Notes: generated from the sequence alone by a model not told the origin. Positions 1 through 6,741 are shown, counted from the first letter of the stretch. The stretch: 6,838 bases of DNA from Candidatus Uhrbacteria bacterium RIFOXYA2_FULL_40_9 (GCA_001791615.1 MGEY01000040.1:1-6838); one strand, 5' to 3'. Made by a program: numbers and translations.

Positions 1-1207
1 TCGTCATTCCTTGAGCCGTAGAGGCACCGGCAGCGGTCGGTGCAAGAGAAAGATCAATAATGTTCCCAGAGGTATTGATCATGTCTAGATCAATCGCAGA
101 GGCAGAAGTCATGTTTGTGCCAGTAATATCAAGGGCATCTACATTCGAATTTGGCGTAAGATCAATGGATCCTGTAAACGTATAATCTCCACTGCCTGTG
201 TCACCAGTATTTAATAGGAAGGCATCGTCAACATTGAGGGTGTCACCACTAAGTGAAATGTTTGTGCCTGCAACAAGGTTGGTGTAATCAGAAATATCAA
301 TGTCTGTGCCATTCCATGTTCCTGTGGTGATCGTACCAAGAGAAGTGATGGAAGTTTGAGCAACACTTTCCCAGTCTGTTCCATCAGCCATGAAGATATT
401 TCCAAGTGTTGCCGTAGAAGTGTTTACATCGGAAAGATCTGAAAGTTGGGATGCTCCACCTGCTTGTGCTTCAACCAACCATTTGTCTGTGGCTGCATCA
501 TAGACAACAACATCATTGTCAGAGAATCCAGAAATGCCATCAATGGCAATCACATACATCTGAGTAGAGCCGTCATAATAAGTGAGAACACCTTGGTCAA
601 TAAGGTCACCATCGGCATCTGTATCAATCGCGAGTTCTCCGGCTGTGTTCACGGTTGGAGTTGTTCCATTCACAAGTTCAAAAGAATCTGCTCCTCCAAA
701 ATCAAAGACTCCTGTGCCTGTATCACCTGTTGCGGACAAAAAAGCATCGGAATCATTTCCATCAAGAGTCTGGGCATTCAACGCATAAGGAGCAGCTACC
801 ATGCGTTTACGAGGAGTCAGTGTTTCTCCTTCAATCTCAACCTCAAGATATACACCGCTGTTGTCTGCAAATACTGAATCTGTGATTGCCGCATAAGGGA
901 CTGCTGCGGCTGTATCACCAAGTTGTTCGCTAAAAAGTCCTGAGGTTAGAGTGACCGAACGTGCCACACTTGTACTACAGTTAGTAGAAGAGTTCGACCA
1001 CAGACAAGTACCACCTGAAAGGGCATCGTATAATCGGAACTCAACATCAAGTGTGCTATCAGCAACAGGCACTCCATTACTATTCAAAACTCGCCCTTGA
1101 TAATTCAAGAGGTTTGGGGCAGAAGCAGCATGGACTGGAAAAGTCACAATCAAAGATCCAAAAACAAGGGCCACAGAAAGACTGATGACCAAACTTTTTT
1201 TGAACAT
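1..1207 (-). CDS. Large secreted tail-fibre/adhesin-like protein, N-terminal part (runs off the left edge)
   Basis: The minus-strand frame is open from ATG at 1207 to the window edge: 402 codons with no stop. Residues 1-28 are a Sec signal peptide: MFKK basic start, hydrophobic core, then a V-H-A / A-S-A cleavage region. Residues ~31-147 form a compact module beginning N-L-L-N-Y-Q-G-R-V and ending A-A-P-Y-A-L-N-A, an N-terminal arrangement I associate with giant exported proteins of CPR and other bacteria. After that the chain is low-complexity, rich in Asp, Gly, Thr and Ser, and fibre-like: LGTITTGTWNG at 290-300 resembles phage tail-fibre and S74-peptidase-type proteins. A unit D-A-F-L-x-x-T-G-D-T-G-[ST]-G occurs twice (154-166 and 328-340). 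Such proteins often end in an intramolecular chaperone domain, but the end is outside the window. An in-frame ATG at 1231 would add eight residues (MFPLIHNQ); neither start has a clear ribosome binding site, and 1207 gives the cleaner signal peptide. It lies 35 nt downstream of the 1140-aa gene and is probably its operon partner. The substrate or partner is unknown. Sure of the gene and of export, moderately sure of the fibre role. Confidence 0.85.
   Translation of the reverse strand, partial: MFKKSLVISLSVALVFGSLIVTFPVHAASAPNLLNYQGRVLNSNGVPVADSTLDVEFRLYDALSGGTCLWSNSSTNCSTSVARSVTLTSGLFSEQLGDTAAAVPYAAITDSVFADNSGVYLEVEIEGETLTPRKRMVAAPYALNAQTLDGNDSDAFLSATGDTGTGVFDFGGADSFELVNGTTPTVNTAGELAIDTDADGDLIDQGVLTYYDGSTQMYVIAIDGISGFSDNDVVVYDAATDKWLVEAQAGGASQLSDLSDVNTSTATLGNIFMADGTDWESVAQTSITSLGTITTGTWNGTDIDISDYTNLVAGTNISLSGDTLNVDDAFLLNTGDTGSGDYTFTGSIDLTPNSNVDALDITGTNMTSASAIDLDMINTSGNIIDLSLAPTAAGASTAQGMT
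170..748 (-). repeat. Two copies of a D-A-F-L...TGDTG unit in the adhesin-like protein
   Basis: Residues 154-172 (748-692) and 328-346 (226-170) of the partial protein share D-A-F-L-x-x-T-G-D-T-G-[ST]-G-x-[FY]-x-F-x-G, 174 residues apart. The first follows the N-terminal module and the second begins another fibre segment. This suggests a modular fibre whose further repeats lie beyond the left edge. Confidence 0.55.
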
Positions 1208-1242
1208 TTGATTATGAATTAGCGGAAACATAAAGGGAATAA

Positions 1243-4200
1243 TTAGGTCGATGAAATCGACCGAGGTTCACTTTTCTCTTGTGTTGTCTTGAGCGAGACA
1301 TCAAGAGCAAAATCTTTAGAATTTTTTTCTTTTGAAAAATCAATAGGGCGAACTTCTTCGCGCTCGAAACCAGGTTTATCAAAACGAATAAAATACTGAT
1401 TGGGACCGAGCAAAAAGGCATATCGTCCTTTACTATCTGTCACTTGTGTTTCAATAAGTCTATTGAACTTTGGTTCAAAAACTTGGGCAACTACATTTCC
1501 AACAGGTCTTCCTGTTTGTTTGTTATAAACAATTCCCCAATTGATTGGCTTGTGTGGACGAGCAAGTCGACGAACAAACAAATAAACAATAAGCTGAATC
1601 GCGATCATGCCTGCAGAAAAATATGTTGGTCGAAGTATGGCAAAAAGGATAGCAAGAAGCACGCCACTGGCTGAAAGACTGTACTGGATACGTCGCAAAG
1701 TTCGAAGAAAACGTACACGAGCTGGCTTGTGAAGAGATTCCTCTTGAGAAGGATCAGCAGGAATGTTTGCTGTAATCACTGCGTTTGTCTCTGTGACCTC
1801 AATAACTTCTTGATGATAAAGATCTAGATAGTCTCCATCTTGTATTTCACTTGAAAGATAAGTGCTAGGAAAAACAAATCCTTTTTTCGTTAAAGAAATT
1901 TTGTAAAATCCTGGCCTTACAAGAAAGAAATATCGACCTTCACGATCTGTCACACGTGTTTTCACTAATTTTCCTATAGAGGTTGAATCACGACTTTCTA
2001 CCTGATAGAGACGCACAGTCGCAAGATCAATAGGAGTCTTACTTATGGCGTTATACACCACGCCATAACCTTTTCTTTTTCTTTGCCAGAAAAAGAGAAT
2101 AGGAGCCAAAAAGAGATATTGAAGGAACGGAAGAAAATCAAAGGCAACACTCATGACAATCAAGCTCGCACTAGCTGTCACTGCAAGAGTCGGAATAGAA
2201 ATAATCGCTACTTCCTCAACTCCTGGTAATTCTCGAATGACCATCAATTTTTGATCAACAAAGTCTTGAATAGACGTGATCTGATCTTTTGTTTGAACAA
2301 AGAAACCAGACGCTTCTTCTAACAAACTGATGACTGTTTCTTCTTCAGAGGAGAGAATCACCATTTGAATTGGAATATTGATCAAACCATTTGTAGTAGT
2401 GAAATGACTCGTTTGAGCAATTTCATACCCTTCATATTCTGCACGAACATAATAGGTACCAGATGGCACATACCACGTATAAACCCCCTCGGAGCTGGTG
2501 TGTTGAGGATTCATTTGTCTGTAAGGTGATCCATCCCAAACATGATAATCATCCTCTAGAACAAATAATGTCACCTTTACTTCTGAAAGCGGAAGAACCT
2601 CATCATCTAAAACCTCGAAGGCGTACCCGAAACCTTCGACGTCTAGAGAGAATGAAAGCACTTCAGTAGTTCCATCAAGATAAAATACTGTGAGAAGTAA
2701 CGTATACTCACCGATTCCTTGAGGAGTTGTTGCAGAAGCTGTATAGAAAGAACGATCCTGACTGTCTGTATCAAGTGCGAGAAGATATCGTTCTTCATCG
2801 AACTCGATCTCTATATGGTCAACAGCCTTTTCCAACATCTCAGAAGGGAGTCGAAAAAGGAGTTCACGATCTGCAAGAACAGTAAGCACACCGGAGCTTG
2901 TGGCTGTTAAGGCAATCGTGCCGTCAGCAACGAAGAACTGCACGTCCCCTTCTTCAAGGGCTGAATCGATTTCTCCCTCAGGAGAAATCTCTTCACTTTC
3001 AGAACAATCCTCTGGACAGAAACTGGCTGTTTCGCCCAAAGAACAAATTCCATCTCCACAGATGTACGTATCACCTGCAGAACCCTCGGAAGGTTGTTCT
3101 TCTTCAGAAGGGGTGCTTGGCTCTGGCTCAGAAGGCTCTTCCTCCCGGTCTTCTTCAGGAGGTTCTTCTTCTGGCTCTTCGCTTGGCAACTCTTCTTCTG
3201 GCTCGCTCGGAATTCCCGAACCGAGCGCACCAGAAGCAAACTGCCCAGCCTGATCATAGGCAAATAACCCAAGATAATAAGTTGTCCCATTAACTAACCC
3301 ACTTATTAAATAGGAGGTAAACAATCCATCAAACACAGAAGTACAATCGCTATCTTGTGAAGAACTTGGAAATGAATCTGTACAAATAATTGCATAAATA
3401 CCTGCTAAATCCGTATCTGTAGGATTCGTCCAAGATAGAGAAAGTGATCCATCACCTGAAGTCACTGACAAACTAGAAATATTTGATGGAACAGCATCAA
3501 CATCTGTCAAAAATGTTTGATCAGCAGAACTTCGAATATTTCCTGAAGCATCTGTTGCTTGCAAAACAAAATGATAAGTTGCTCCAGAGGTTAAGTCCGT
3601 TAAGATCATGGAATGATCTGTTTCAAAAGAAGTGTCTTGACTTGTTTGACCATAAACATCTGTCAAACCATATTGCAAAACACTTTCAGTCTCTTCATCT
3701 GTCGTCCAAGTGACTCTTGCGCTCGTTGTCGTAATATCAATGATTTCAATATCTGAAATCACTGGAGCTGTTTCATCGGTTGTTGAAAAAGTATATGTTG
3801 AGGAAGTTGCAGTATTTCCATCAACATCCGTTGATTTCACTAGAAAGTAATATGTTGATCCTTCTTGCAGGCCTGAAAGGAGCTGACTGTGGGAGGTCAC
3901 ATACGTGTAAGGAAAAGAACTTGAGCTCCCAAAACTTGATGTCAAACCATATTGAATGAGACTTGTTGATGATTCACTCGTTGTCCAAAGAATTGTTGCA
4001 CTTGTGGCTGTAACCCCTGAAACAACCACAGAACTAATTATCGGAGCTGTGGTGTCAGATGGAGTACTTCCTCCACTGCTTGGCGATACTCCTCCTGGTA
4101 CTGTTGCACTAATTGATATTGAATCTGATGAACCAATTGGAAGAATAATGGAACCTGTATCACCAAAAGTTCCTGCTATAGAAATGTAGTATGATCCGAT

Positions 4201-4665
4201 ACTTGATGGGTTTGTGATCTTATTAACTCCCACTCCAGATCCGGTTGCACTTGTACCAATATCAATCTGAACTTCGCTTCCAGCAGTAATTGCTCCACCA
4301 TCACCACTACAAATAGTCACAGTGAAAACATCTCCAGAAATCGTAACTGAAGCTTTTTCAGTTCCGGAACAATCCGAAGCTGTAGTTAAAGCATTTCCGT
4401 CATCAGAAACATCAATATCGTCTTCAATTAAAGAGGCTGTTTCAAATTCCGACGCAAATGTCACCGTAATAGTTTCATTTTCGTTAATCCCTGATGGAGT
4501 TGTAAAGAGCAATCGATGATTCGCACTTTCCCCAGCAACTAACGTTGATGGATAATCATTGGCAGATGTGACTGTTGTTGCAGTAATTTTCTGAAAAGGA
4601 AAGAAAACCATGACCACAAGGACAAGGACGTAGGCAAGATAATTTTTCCTCCTTTGATACAACAC
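1243..4665 (-). CDS. Multidomain FN3 surface protein with C-terminal membrane segments and duplicated beta-sandwich domains
   Basis: Predicted cell-anchored adhesion or stalk protein of 1140 aa. Residues 1-30 are a signal peptide (QRRK n-region, hydrophobic 9-24). Residues ~35-190 form an exported beta-domain with two Cys (99, 119). Three fibronectin-III-like domains follow at ~204-298, 299-392 and 393-486; the first two share a W-T-T-x-E...Q-Y-G-L core and end in D-x-T-A-P-type linkers. Residues 487-530 are a Glu/Pro/Ser spacer. A four-Cys motif (C536, C541, C550, C554; C-G-D-G-I-C...C-P-E-D-C) follows. Residues ~560-770 are beta-rich, with a carboxypeptidase-regulatory-like stretch at 690-748. 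Hydrophobic segments lie at ~819-860 and as a hairpin at ~995-1031. After each comes a related beta-domain (866-930 and 1042-1100) sharing V-Y-N, T-x-V-T-D-x-x-G-R-Y and K-x-G-F. The start is uncertain: GTG at 4665 or TTG at 4662 are the only starts that keep the whole n-region, and neither has a proper upstream Shine-Dalgarno. It lies 12 nt after the 312-aa gene, suggesting coupled translation. I recognise the domains, not a named family. Confidence 0.9.
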   Translation of the reverse strand: MLYQRRKNYLAYVLVLVVMVFFPFQKITATTVTSANDYPSTLVAGESANHRLLFTTPSGINENETITVTFASEFETASLIEDDIDVSDDGNALTTASDCSGTEKASVTISGDVFTVTICSGDGGAITAGSEVQIDIGTSATGSGVGVNKITNPSSIGSYYISIAGTFGDTGSIILPIGSSDSISISATVPGGVSPSSGGSTPSDTTAPIISSVVVSGVTATSATILWTTSESSTSLIQYGLTSSFGSSSSFPYTYVTSHSQLLSGLQEGSTYYFLVKSTDVDGNTATSSTYTFSTTDETAPVISDIEIIDITTTSARVTWTTDEETESVLQYGLTDVYGQTSQDTSFETDHSMILTDLTSGATYHFVLQATDASGNIRSSADQTFLTDVDAVPSNISSLSVTSGDGSLSLSWTNPTDTDLAGIYAIICTDSFPSSSQDSDCTSVFDGLFTSYLISGLVNGTTYYLGLFAYDQAGQFASGALGSGIPSEPEEELPSEEPEEEPPEEDREEEPSEPEPSTPSEEEQPSEGSAGDTYICGDGICSLGETASFCPEDCSESEEISPEGEIDSALEEGDVQFFVADGTIALTATSSGVLTVLADRELLFRLPSEMLEKAVDHIEIEFDEERYLLALDTDSQDRSFYTASATTPQGIGEYTLLLTVFYLDGTTEVLSFSLDVEGFGYAFEVLDDEVLPLSEVKVTLFVLEDDYHVWDGSPYRQMNPQHTSSEGVYTWYVPSGTYYVRAEYEGYEIAQTSHFTTTNGLINIPIQMVILSSEEETVISLLEEASGFFVQTKDQITSIQDFVDQKLMVIRELPGVEEVAIISIPTLAVTASASLIVMSVAFDFLPFLQYLFLAPILFFWQRKRKGYGVVYNAISKTPIDLATVRLYQVESRDSTSIGKLVKTRVTDREGRYFFLVRPGFYKISLTKKGFVFPSTYLSSEIQDGDYLDLYHQEVIEVTETNAVITANIPADPSQEESLHKPARVRFLRTLRRIQYSLSASGVLLAILFAILRPTYFSAGMIAIQLIVYLFVRRLARPHKPINWGIVYNKQTGRPVGNVVAQVFEPKFNRLIETQVTDSKGRYAFLLGPNQYFIRFDKPGFEREEVRPIDFSKEKNSKDFALDVSLKTTQEKSEPRSISST
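1246..1262 (-). other. Hairpin over the stop codon of the 1140-aa gene
   Basis: In the minus-strand transcript, GGTCGAT and ATCGACC form a perfect 7-bp stem around a UUC loop. The stem encodes the last residues of the 1140-aa protein and ends directly before its UAA stop. The bases after it (UAAUUAUUCCCUUU) are A/U-rich but not a U tract, so it is not a convincing terminator. It lies 15 to 39 nt before the two candidate starts of the next gene and could stabilise the upstream mRNA, partly attenuate transcription, or affect initiation of the large adhesin-like gene. Confidence 0.4.
1366..2070 (-). repeat. Duplicated regulatory-like beta-domain in the 1140-aa protein
   Basis: The two copies are residues 866-930 (2070-1876) and 1042-1100 (1542-1366). 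They align by eye as G-[VI]-V-Y-N, then T-x-V-T-D-x-x-G-R-Y-x-F-L, then Y-x-I and K-x-G-F. This is the pattern of carboxypeptidase-regulatory-like (CarboxypepD_reg) beta-sandwiches. A charged linker and a transmembrane hairpin separate them. Each copy directly follows a hydrophobic segment and a basic stretch (QRKRK and RRLARPHK), suggesting duplication of a 'membrane segment plus beta-domain' unit. Confidence 0.6.
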
Positions 4666-4677
4666 ACATGGTAGTGA

Positions 4678-5616
4678 TTACCGAAAACGTTTTTTTGAGA
4701 AATGGGATAAAATCCTCCAGAACAGAAGAATGAATACAATCACGATCAGAAAGAAACTGAATAACTGCCAAGGAAAATACCAGATCTTCATAACATCCGA
4801 AATTTGATCAAAACTTCCATAAGAAAGAGAAAGAGAAAAAGTCACAGGACCGATTGCGAAATGTCTTAATTGACTTTTGATTGTCTGAAAGAAAGTCTGA
4901 TCCTCGTTTATGAAAAATATTTGATATTTCCTTGTGCTAAGTGGCAATATTCGTCCAAAATCCTCATTGATATTTACTGATGCAAAAATTCTTCCAAAAA
5001 TATCACGAGCTTTTATCTGACCTTCTGGAATTAGTACAACATTTCCTTGATTTTGAAGTCGAACAAAAAGACCTGGAAGTGAAGAAAAGAACAAACTTTT
5101 GTCTGTAGTCTCAAAAGAAAGAAGTTCGGCTTTTTGTAAAGTATCACCTTCAACAGTATAGAAAACAAGAGAAGCAATGGTTGCCTGAATTGCAACTCCG
5201 TTCGATTCAACAACTTCTGTGGGGGTCTGAGAAACAGTAATTGCACAGTAATAAGATCCGGAAGGAATGTCGTCAGGAGTCACAAGAGAATATGGTACTT
5301 GTACAGTAGTGTGAGCTGGAAGAAAGATAGTGTCTGTTGAAAAAACAATCCAATTTGAAAGCCCGGATTGATCTTCTTTGTAAGGAATAAAGTCTGGTGC
5401 CCCAGATTCATCTTGAGCAACAAAATTCAGACTTCCAAGAAGATAAATCTCTTCTTGATTACTTTCATTTGAAATCTCTAACTGTGAAAGAACTGTTTCT
5501 CCACGCTGACCGGATAATTCAATGAGTGTTGGATTTACGGAAAATGCGTGAGCAAAATTGATATCAGCAAAAAAACAGACAAGGAAAAAACTAAGTATTA
5601 TAGAAAGTCTTTTCAT
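4678..5616 (-). CDS. Membrane-anchored DUF916/WxL-interacting-like surface protein
   Basis: This 312-aa protein starts at ATG 5616 (MKRLSIILSFF). Residues 1-24 are a signal peptide with an A-H-A cleavage site. Residues ~25-150 are an all-beta domain beginning F-S-V-N-P-T-L-I-E-L and containing L-E-I-S-N-E-S, L-P-A-H-T-T-V-Q-V-P and D-D-I-P-S-G-S-Y-Y-C-A-I. This resembles the DUF916 / bacterial Ig-chaperone type of fold. A second beta domain spans ~155-270 (V-R-L-Q-N-Q-G-N-V near 185-193). A single transmembrane helix at ~281-300 is followed by a short basic tail (KKRFR), so the bulk is outside and the tail is cytoplasmic. The order signal peptide, two beta domains, TM helix, basic tail matches Gram-positive WxL-interacting proteins (DUF916 + DUF3324), which are slightly longer at around 340 aa. 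The assignment is by architecture and motif, not by alignment. Its ATG lies one base after the TGA of the 305-aa gene upstream (TGA-T-ATG), so translation is probably coupled. A role in holding the neighbouring WxL-like protein or peptidoglycan is inferred. Confidence 0.88.
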   Translation of the reverse strand: MKRLSIILSFFLVCFFADINFAHAFSVNPTLIELSGQRGETVLSQLEISNESNQEEIYLLGSLNFVAQDESGAPDFIPYKEDQSGLSNWIVFSTDTIFLPAHTTVQVPYSLVTPDDIPSGSYYCAITVSQTPTEVVESNGVAIQATIASLVFYTVEGDTLQKAELLSFETTDKSLFFSSLPGLFVRLQNQGNVVLIPEGQIKARDIFGRIFASVNINEDFGRILPLSTRKYQIFFINEDQTFFQTIKSQLRHFAIGPVTFSLSLSYGSFDQISDVMKIWYFPWQLFSFFLIVIVFILLFWRILSHFSKKRFR

Positions 5617-5617
5617 A

Positions 5618-6535
5618 TCAGAAATTCCCAGAAATAACGAAACCTAATTGATGTGCATAGGAGCCAGCCACTGTTGATGTGCTCATTGCTGCCTTCACTG
5701 TAACGAAATTCCGTTCTTCATAAGCAAATGAGGATGATGTCACGACATCTTGCAAAGAAGTTGTAAATGCGGTGTCTTGTGTATCAAATGTTGAATTTGC
5801 AAGTGTGACATCTGACGACCTTCCGCCATACTCCTCAGAACCAGCAGTCACCTGACCATCTAACACATCATCAATATCATAAGATCCGAAACGAAAATTT
5901 CCATCATCAAATACTTTAACAACATATCCATTCATAAGATCGGCAGTTACAGAAAAACCAATAATAGCTGTTTCAACAGATGTGCTTGATAAAGTTCCCA
6001 ATGATCCTGATGATCCGCTTAATCTATAAAGAACATCATTTGATCCATCAATAACAGGCGTGGTACCGGCTGTTTTAATTTCATCCAAGACAATCTGCCC
6101 TATTCCAATAGAGGCGATTTTTCCAATAGCGGATATTTGGTTTTCTCCCAAATCCTGAATAATTGCAACATGATCACCTACAGAAAGACTTGTAGTATTT
6201 GTTGTCACTGTTGTTCCAGAAAAAGCTGATATTGATTGCAATGAACTAGACAACTGAGAAAACAAGCTGAAAGAAATGACACGATCATCAATACCAGATC
6301 TATACCCATCAGAAATCTCATAATTTGAACTCTCGCTTGAATCAACAGAAACCTCACCAACAACATCTCGTAAAAGATAACTAGCTGACGATGATGAATC
6401 TAAACCACCGGTGCTGAGTGTGTCCCACCGAATCTGAAAGTTTGTTGAGGACATTGTAGCCTGTGCAGAAAGCACATATACAAAAATCCCCACAGAAATT
6501 GCACAGAGATAGAAATATTTCATATCCTTTTGCAT
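5618..6535 (-). CDS. Secreted beta-rich surface protein with WxL-like C-terminus
   Basis: First gene of the operon; no named family recognised. The start is taken as ATG 6535 (305 aa). ATG 6523 (MKYFYLC, 301 aa) is equally credible. A longer in-frame TTG at 6571 is rejected because it is the -35 box of the promoter. Residues 1-26 are a signal peptide ending A-Q-A. Residues ~29-81 carry the S-S-T-N-F-Q-I...S-T-G-G-L...S-Y-L-L-R-D-V-V-G-E-V...N-Y-E-I-S-D-G-Y-R-S-G pattern, which recurs in exported proteins of Patescibacteria. The middle (~90-185) is Ser/Thr-rich with a possible small beta domain (V-G-D-H-V-A...I-G-Q-I-V-L). Residues ~190-305 resemble a WxL-type beta-sandwich: I-G-F-S-V-T-A-D-L-M-N-G-Y-V-V near the start, and a terminal strand Y293-A-H-Q-L297-G-F299-V-I301 that fits the Y-x-x-x-L-x-W-x-L motif with Phe for Trp. 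There is no transmembrane helix or sorting motif at the C-terminus, so it would be secreted or held non-covalently. The next gene begins one base after its TGA and encodes a candidate WxL-binding partner, which supports the reading. Confidence 0.82.
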   Translation of the reverse strand: MQKDMKYFYLCAISVGIFVYVLSAQATMSSTNFQIRWDTLSTGGLDSSSSASYLLRDVVGEVSVDSSESSNYEISDGYRSGIDDRVISFSLFSQLSSSLQSISAFSGTTVTTNTTSLSVGDHVAIIQDLGENQISAIGKIASIGIGQIVLDEIKTAGTTPVIDGSNDVLYRLSGSSGSLGTLSSTSVETAIIGFSVTADLMNGYVVKVFDDGNFRFGSYDIDDVLDGQVTAGSEEYGGRSSDVTLANSTFDTQDTAFTTSLQDVVTSSSFAYEERNFVTVKAAMSTSTVAGSYAHQLGFVISGNF

Positions 6536-6542
6536 TACTTCT

Positions 6543-6571
6543 ATAATACCATGAATACAAAATGTAGTCAA
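6543..6571 (-). promoter_or_regulatory. Sigma70-type promoter of the four-gene operon
   Basis: On the minus strand, TTGACT (6571-6566, 5/6 to TTGACA) is separated by exactly 17 bases from TATTAT (6548-6543, 5/6 to TATAAT). The expected transcription start is an A at about 6536 or 6535. That puts ATG 6535 at or next to +1 (leaderless or nearly so), while ATG 6523 would have a leader of about 12 nt containing AAAAGG, too close to the start for a normal Shine-Dalgarno. I see no comparably good promoter at the downstream junctions. Confidence 0.65.
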
Positions 6572-6581
6572 AGGATTATTA

Positions 6582-6595
6582 TGCTAATATTAGCA
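6582..6595. promoter_or_regulatory. 14-bp perfect palindrome, possible operator
   Basis: TGCTAATATTAGCA reads identically on both strands. Its edge is 10 bp upstream of the -35 box, with its centre roughly 52 bp upstream of the predicted transcription start. That position suits an activator or a repressor dimer site for the surface-protein operon. I do not recognise the motif as LexA, CIRCE or another named operator. As the core is AT-rich, a chance palindrome cannot be excluded. Confidence 0.4.
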
Positions 6596-6671
6596 AAAAT
6601 AATTACAACGAAAGGTTAGGATTTCCTGATTTTTGTAAAAATACTGTATATTTCAACACTTTTTGAAGATG

Positions 6672-6680
6672 ATATCCACA
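6672..6680 (+). promoter_or_regulatory. DnaA-box-like site 1
   Basis: ATATCCACA differs from the DnaA box TTATCCACA only at the first position. It faces a second one-mismatch box on the opposite strand at 6704-6712; the site centres are 32 bp apart, about three helical turns. The same bases form a TCCACA / TGTGGA inverted repeat with a 23-bp spacer. Two boxes alone are not an origin. Confidence 0.4.
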
Positions 6681-6703
6681 TTTCCATGTTTTGGCTATGC
6701 TAT

Positions 6704-6712
6704 TGTGGACAA
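6704..6712 (-). promoter_or_regulatory. DnaA-box-like site 2
   Basis: On the minus strand the site reads TTGTCCACA, one mismatch (third base) from TTATCCACA. This variant is a functional DnaA box in several bacteria, notably actinobacteria. It is the inverted partner of the site at 6672-6680 and lies 29 bp from the parS-like palindrome. Confidence 0.4.
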
Positions 6713-6741
6713 ATTTTCTTGATTTCTTCATTTTCCCTATC

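Noticed and set aside
446..877. 143-codon plus-strand frame with many Cys and Ile
   Set aside because: It is antisense to the fibre-like gene, which has a signal peptide and family-like motifs. The frame has no upstream signals and no recognisable domain.
2898..3293. Overlapping plus- and minus-strand frames of 117-131 codons opposite and within the 1140-aa gene
   Set aside because: They coincide with the Glu/Pro/Ser-rich spacer, whose GAA/GAG/TCT-type codons leave other frames open. The translations are low-complexity shadows.
4556..4771. Minus-strand 71-codon frame with an ATG at 4669 (MCVVSKEEK)
   Set aside because: It overlaps the gene 2/gene 3 junction out of frame with both. The product has no signal peptide or domain, while both neighbours have coherent proteins up to their ends.
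6536..6571. TTG start at 6571 extending the first gene by 12 residues
   Set aside because: The TTG is part of the -35 box and the added residues precede the signal peptide, so it would lie upstream of the predicted transcript start.
6652..6667. TTCAA / TTGAA short inverted repeat as a terminator
   Set aside because: The stem is five AT-rich pairs with a 6-base loop and no U tract, so it is too weak to claim.
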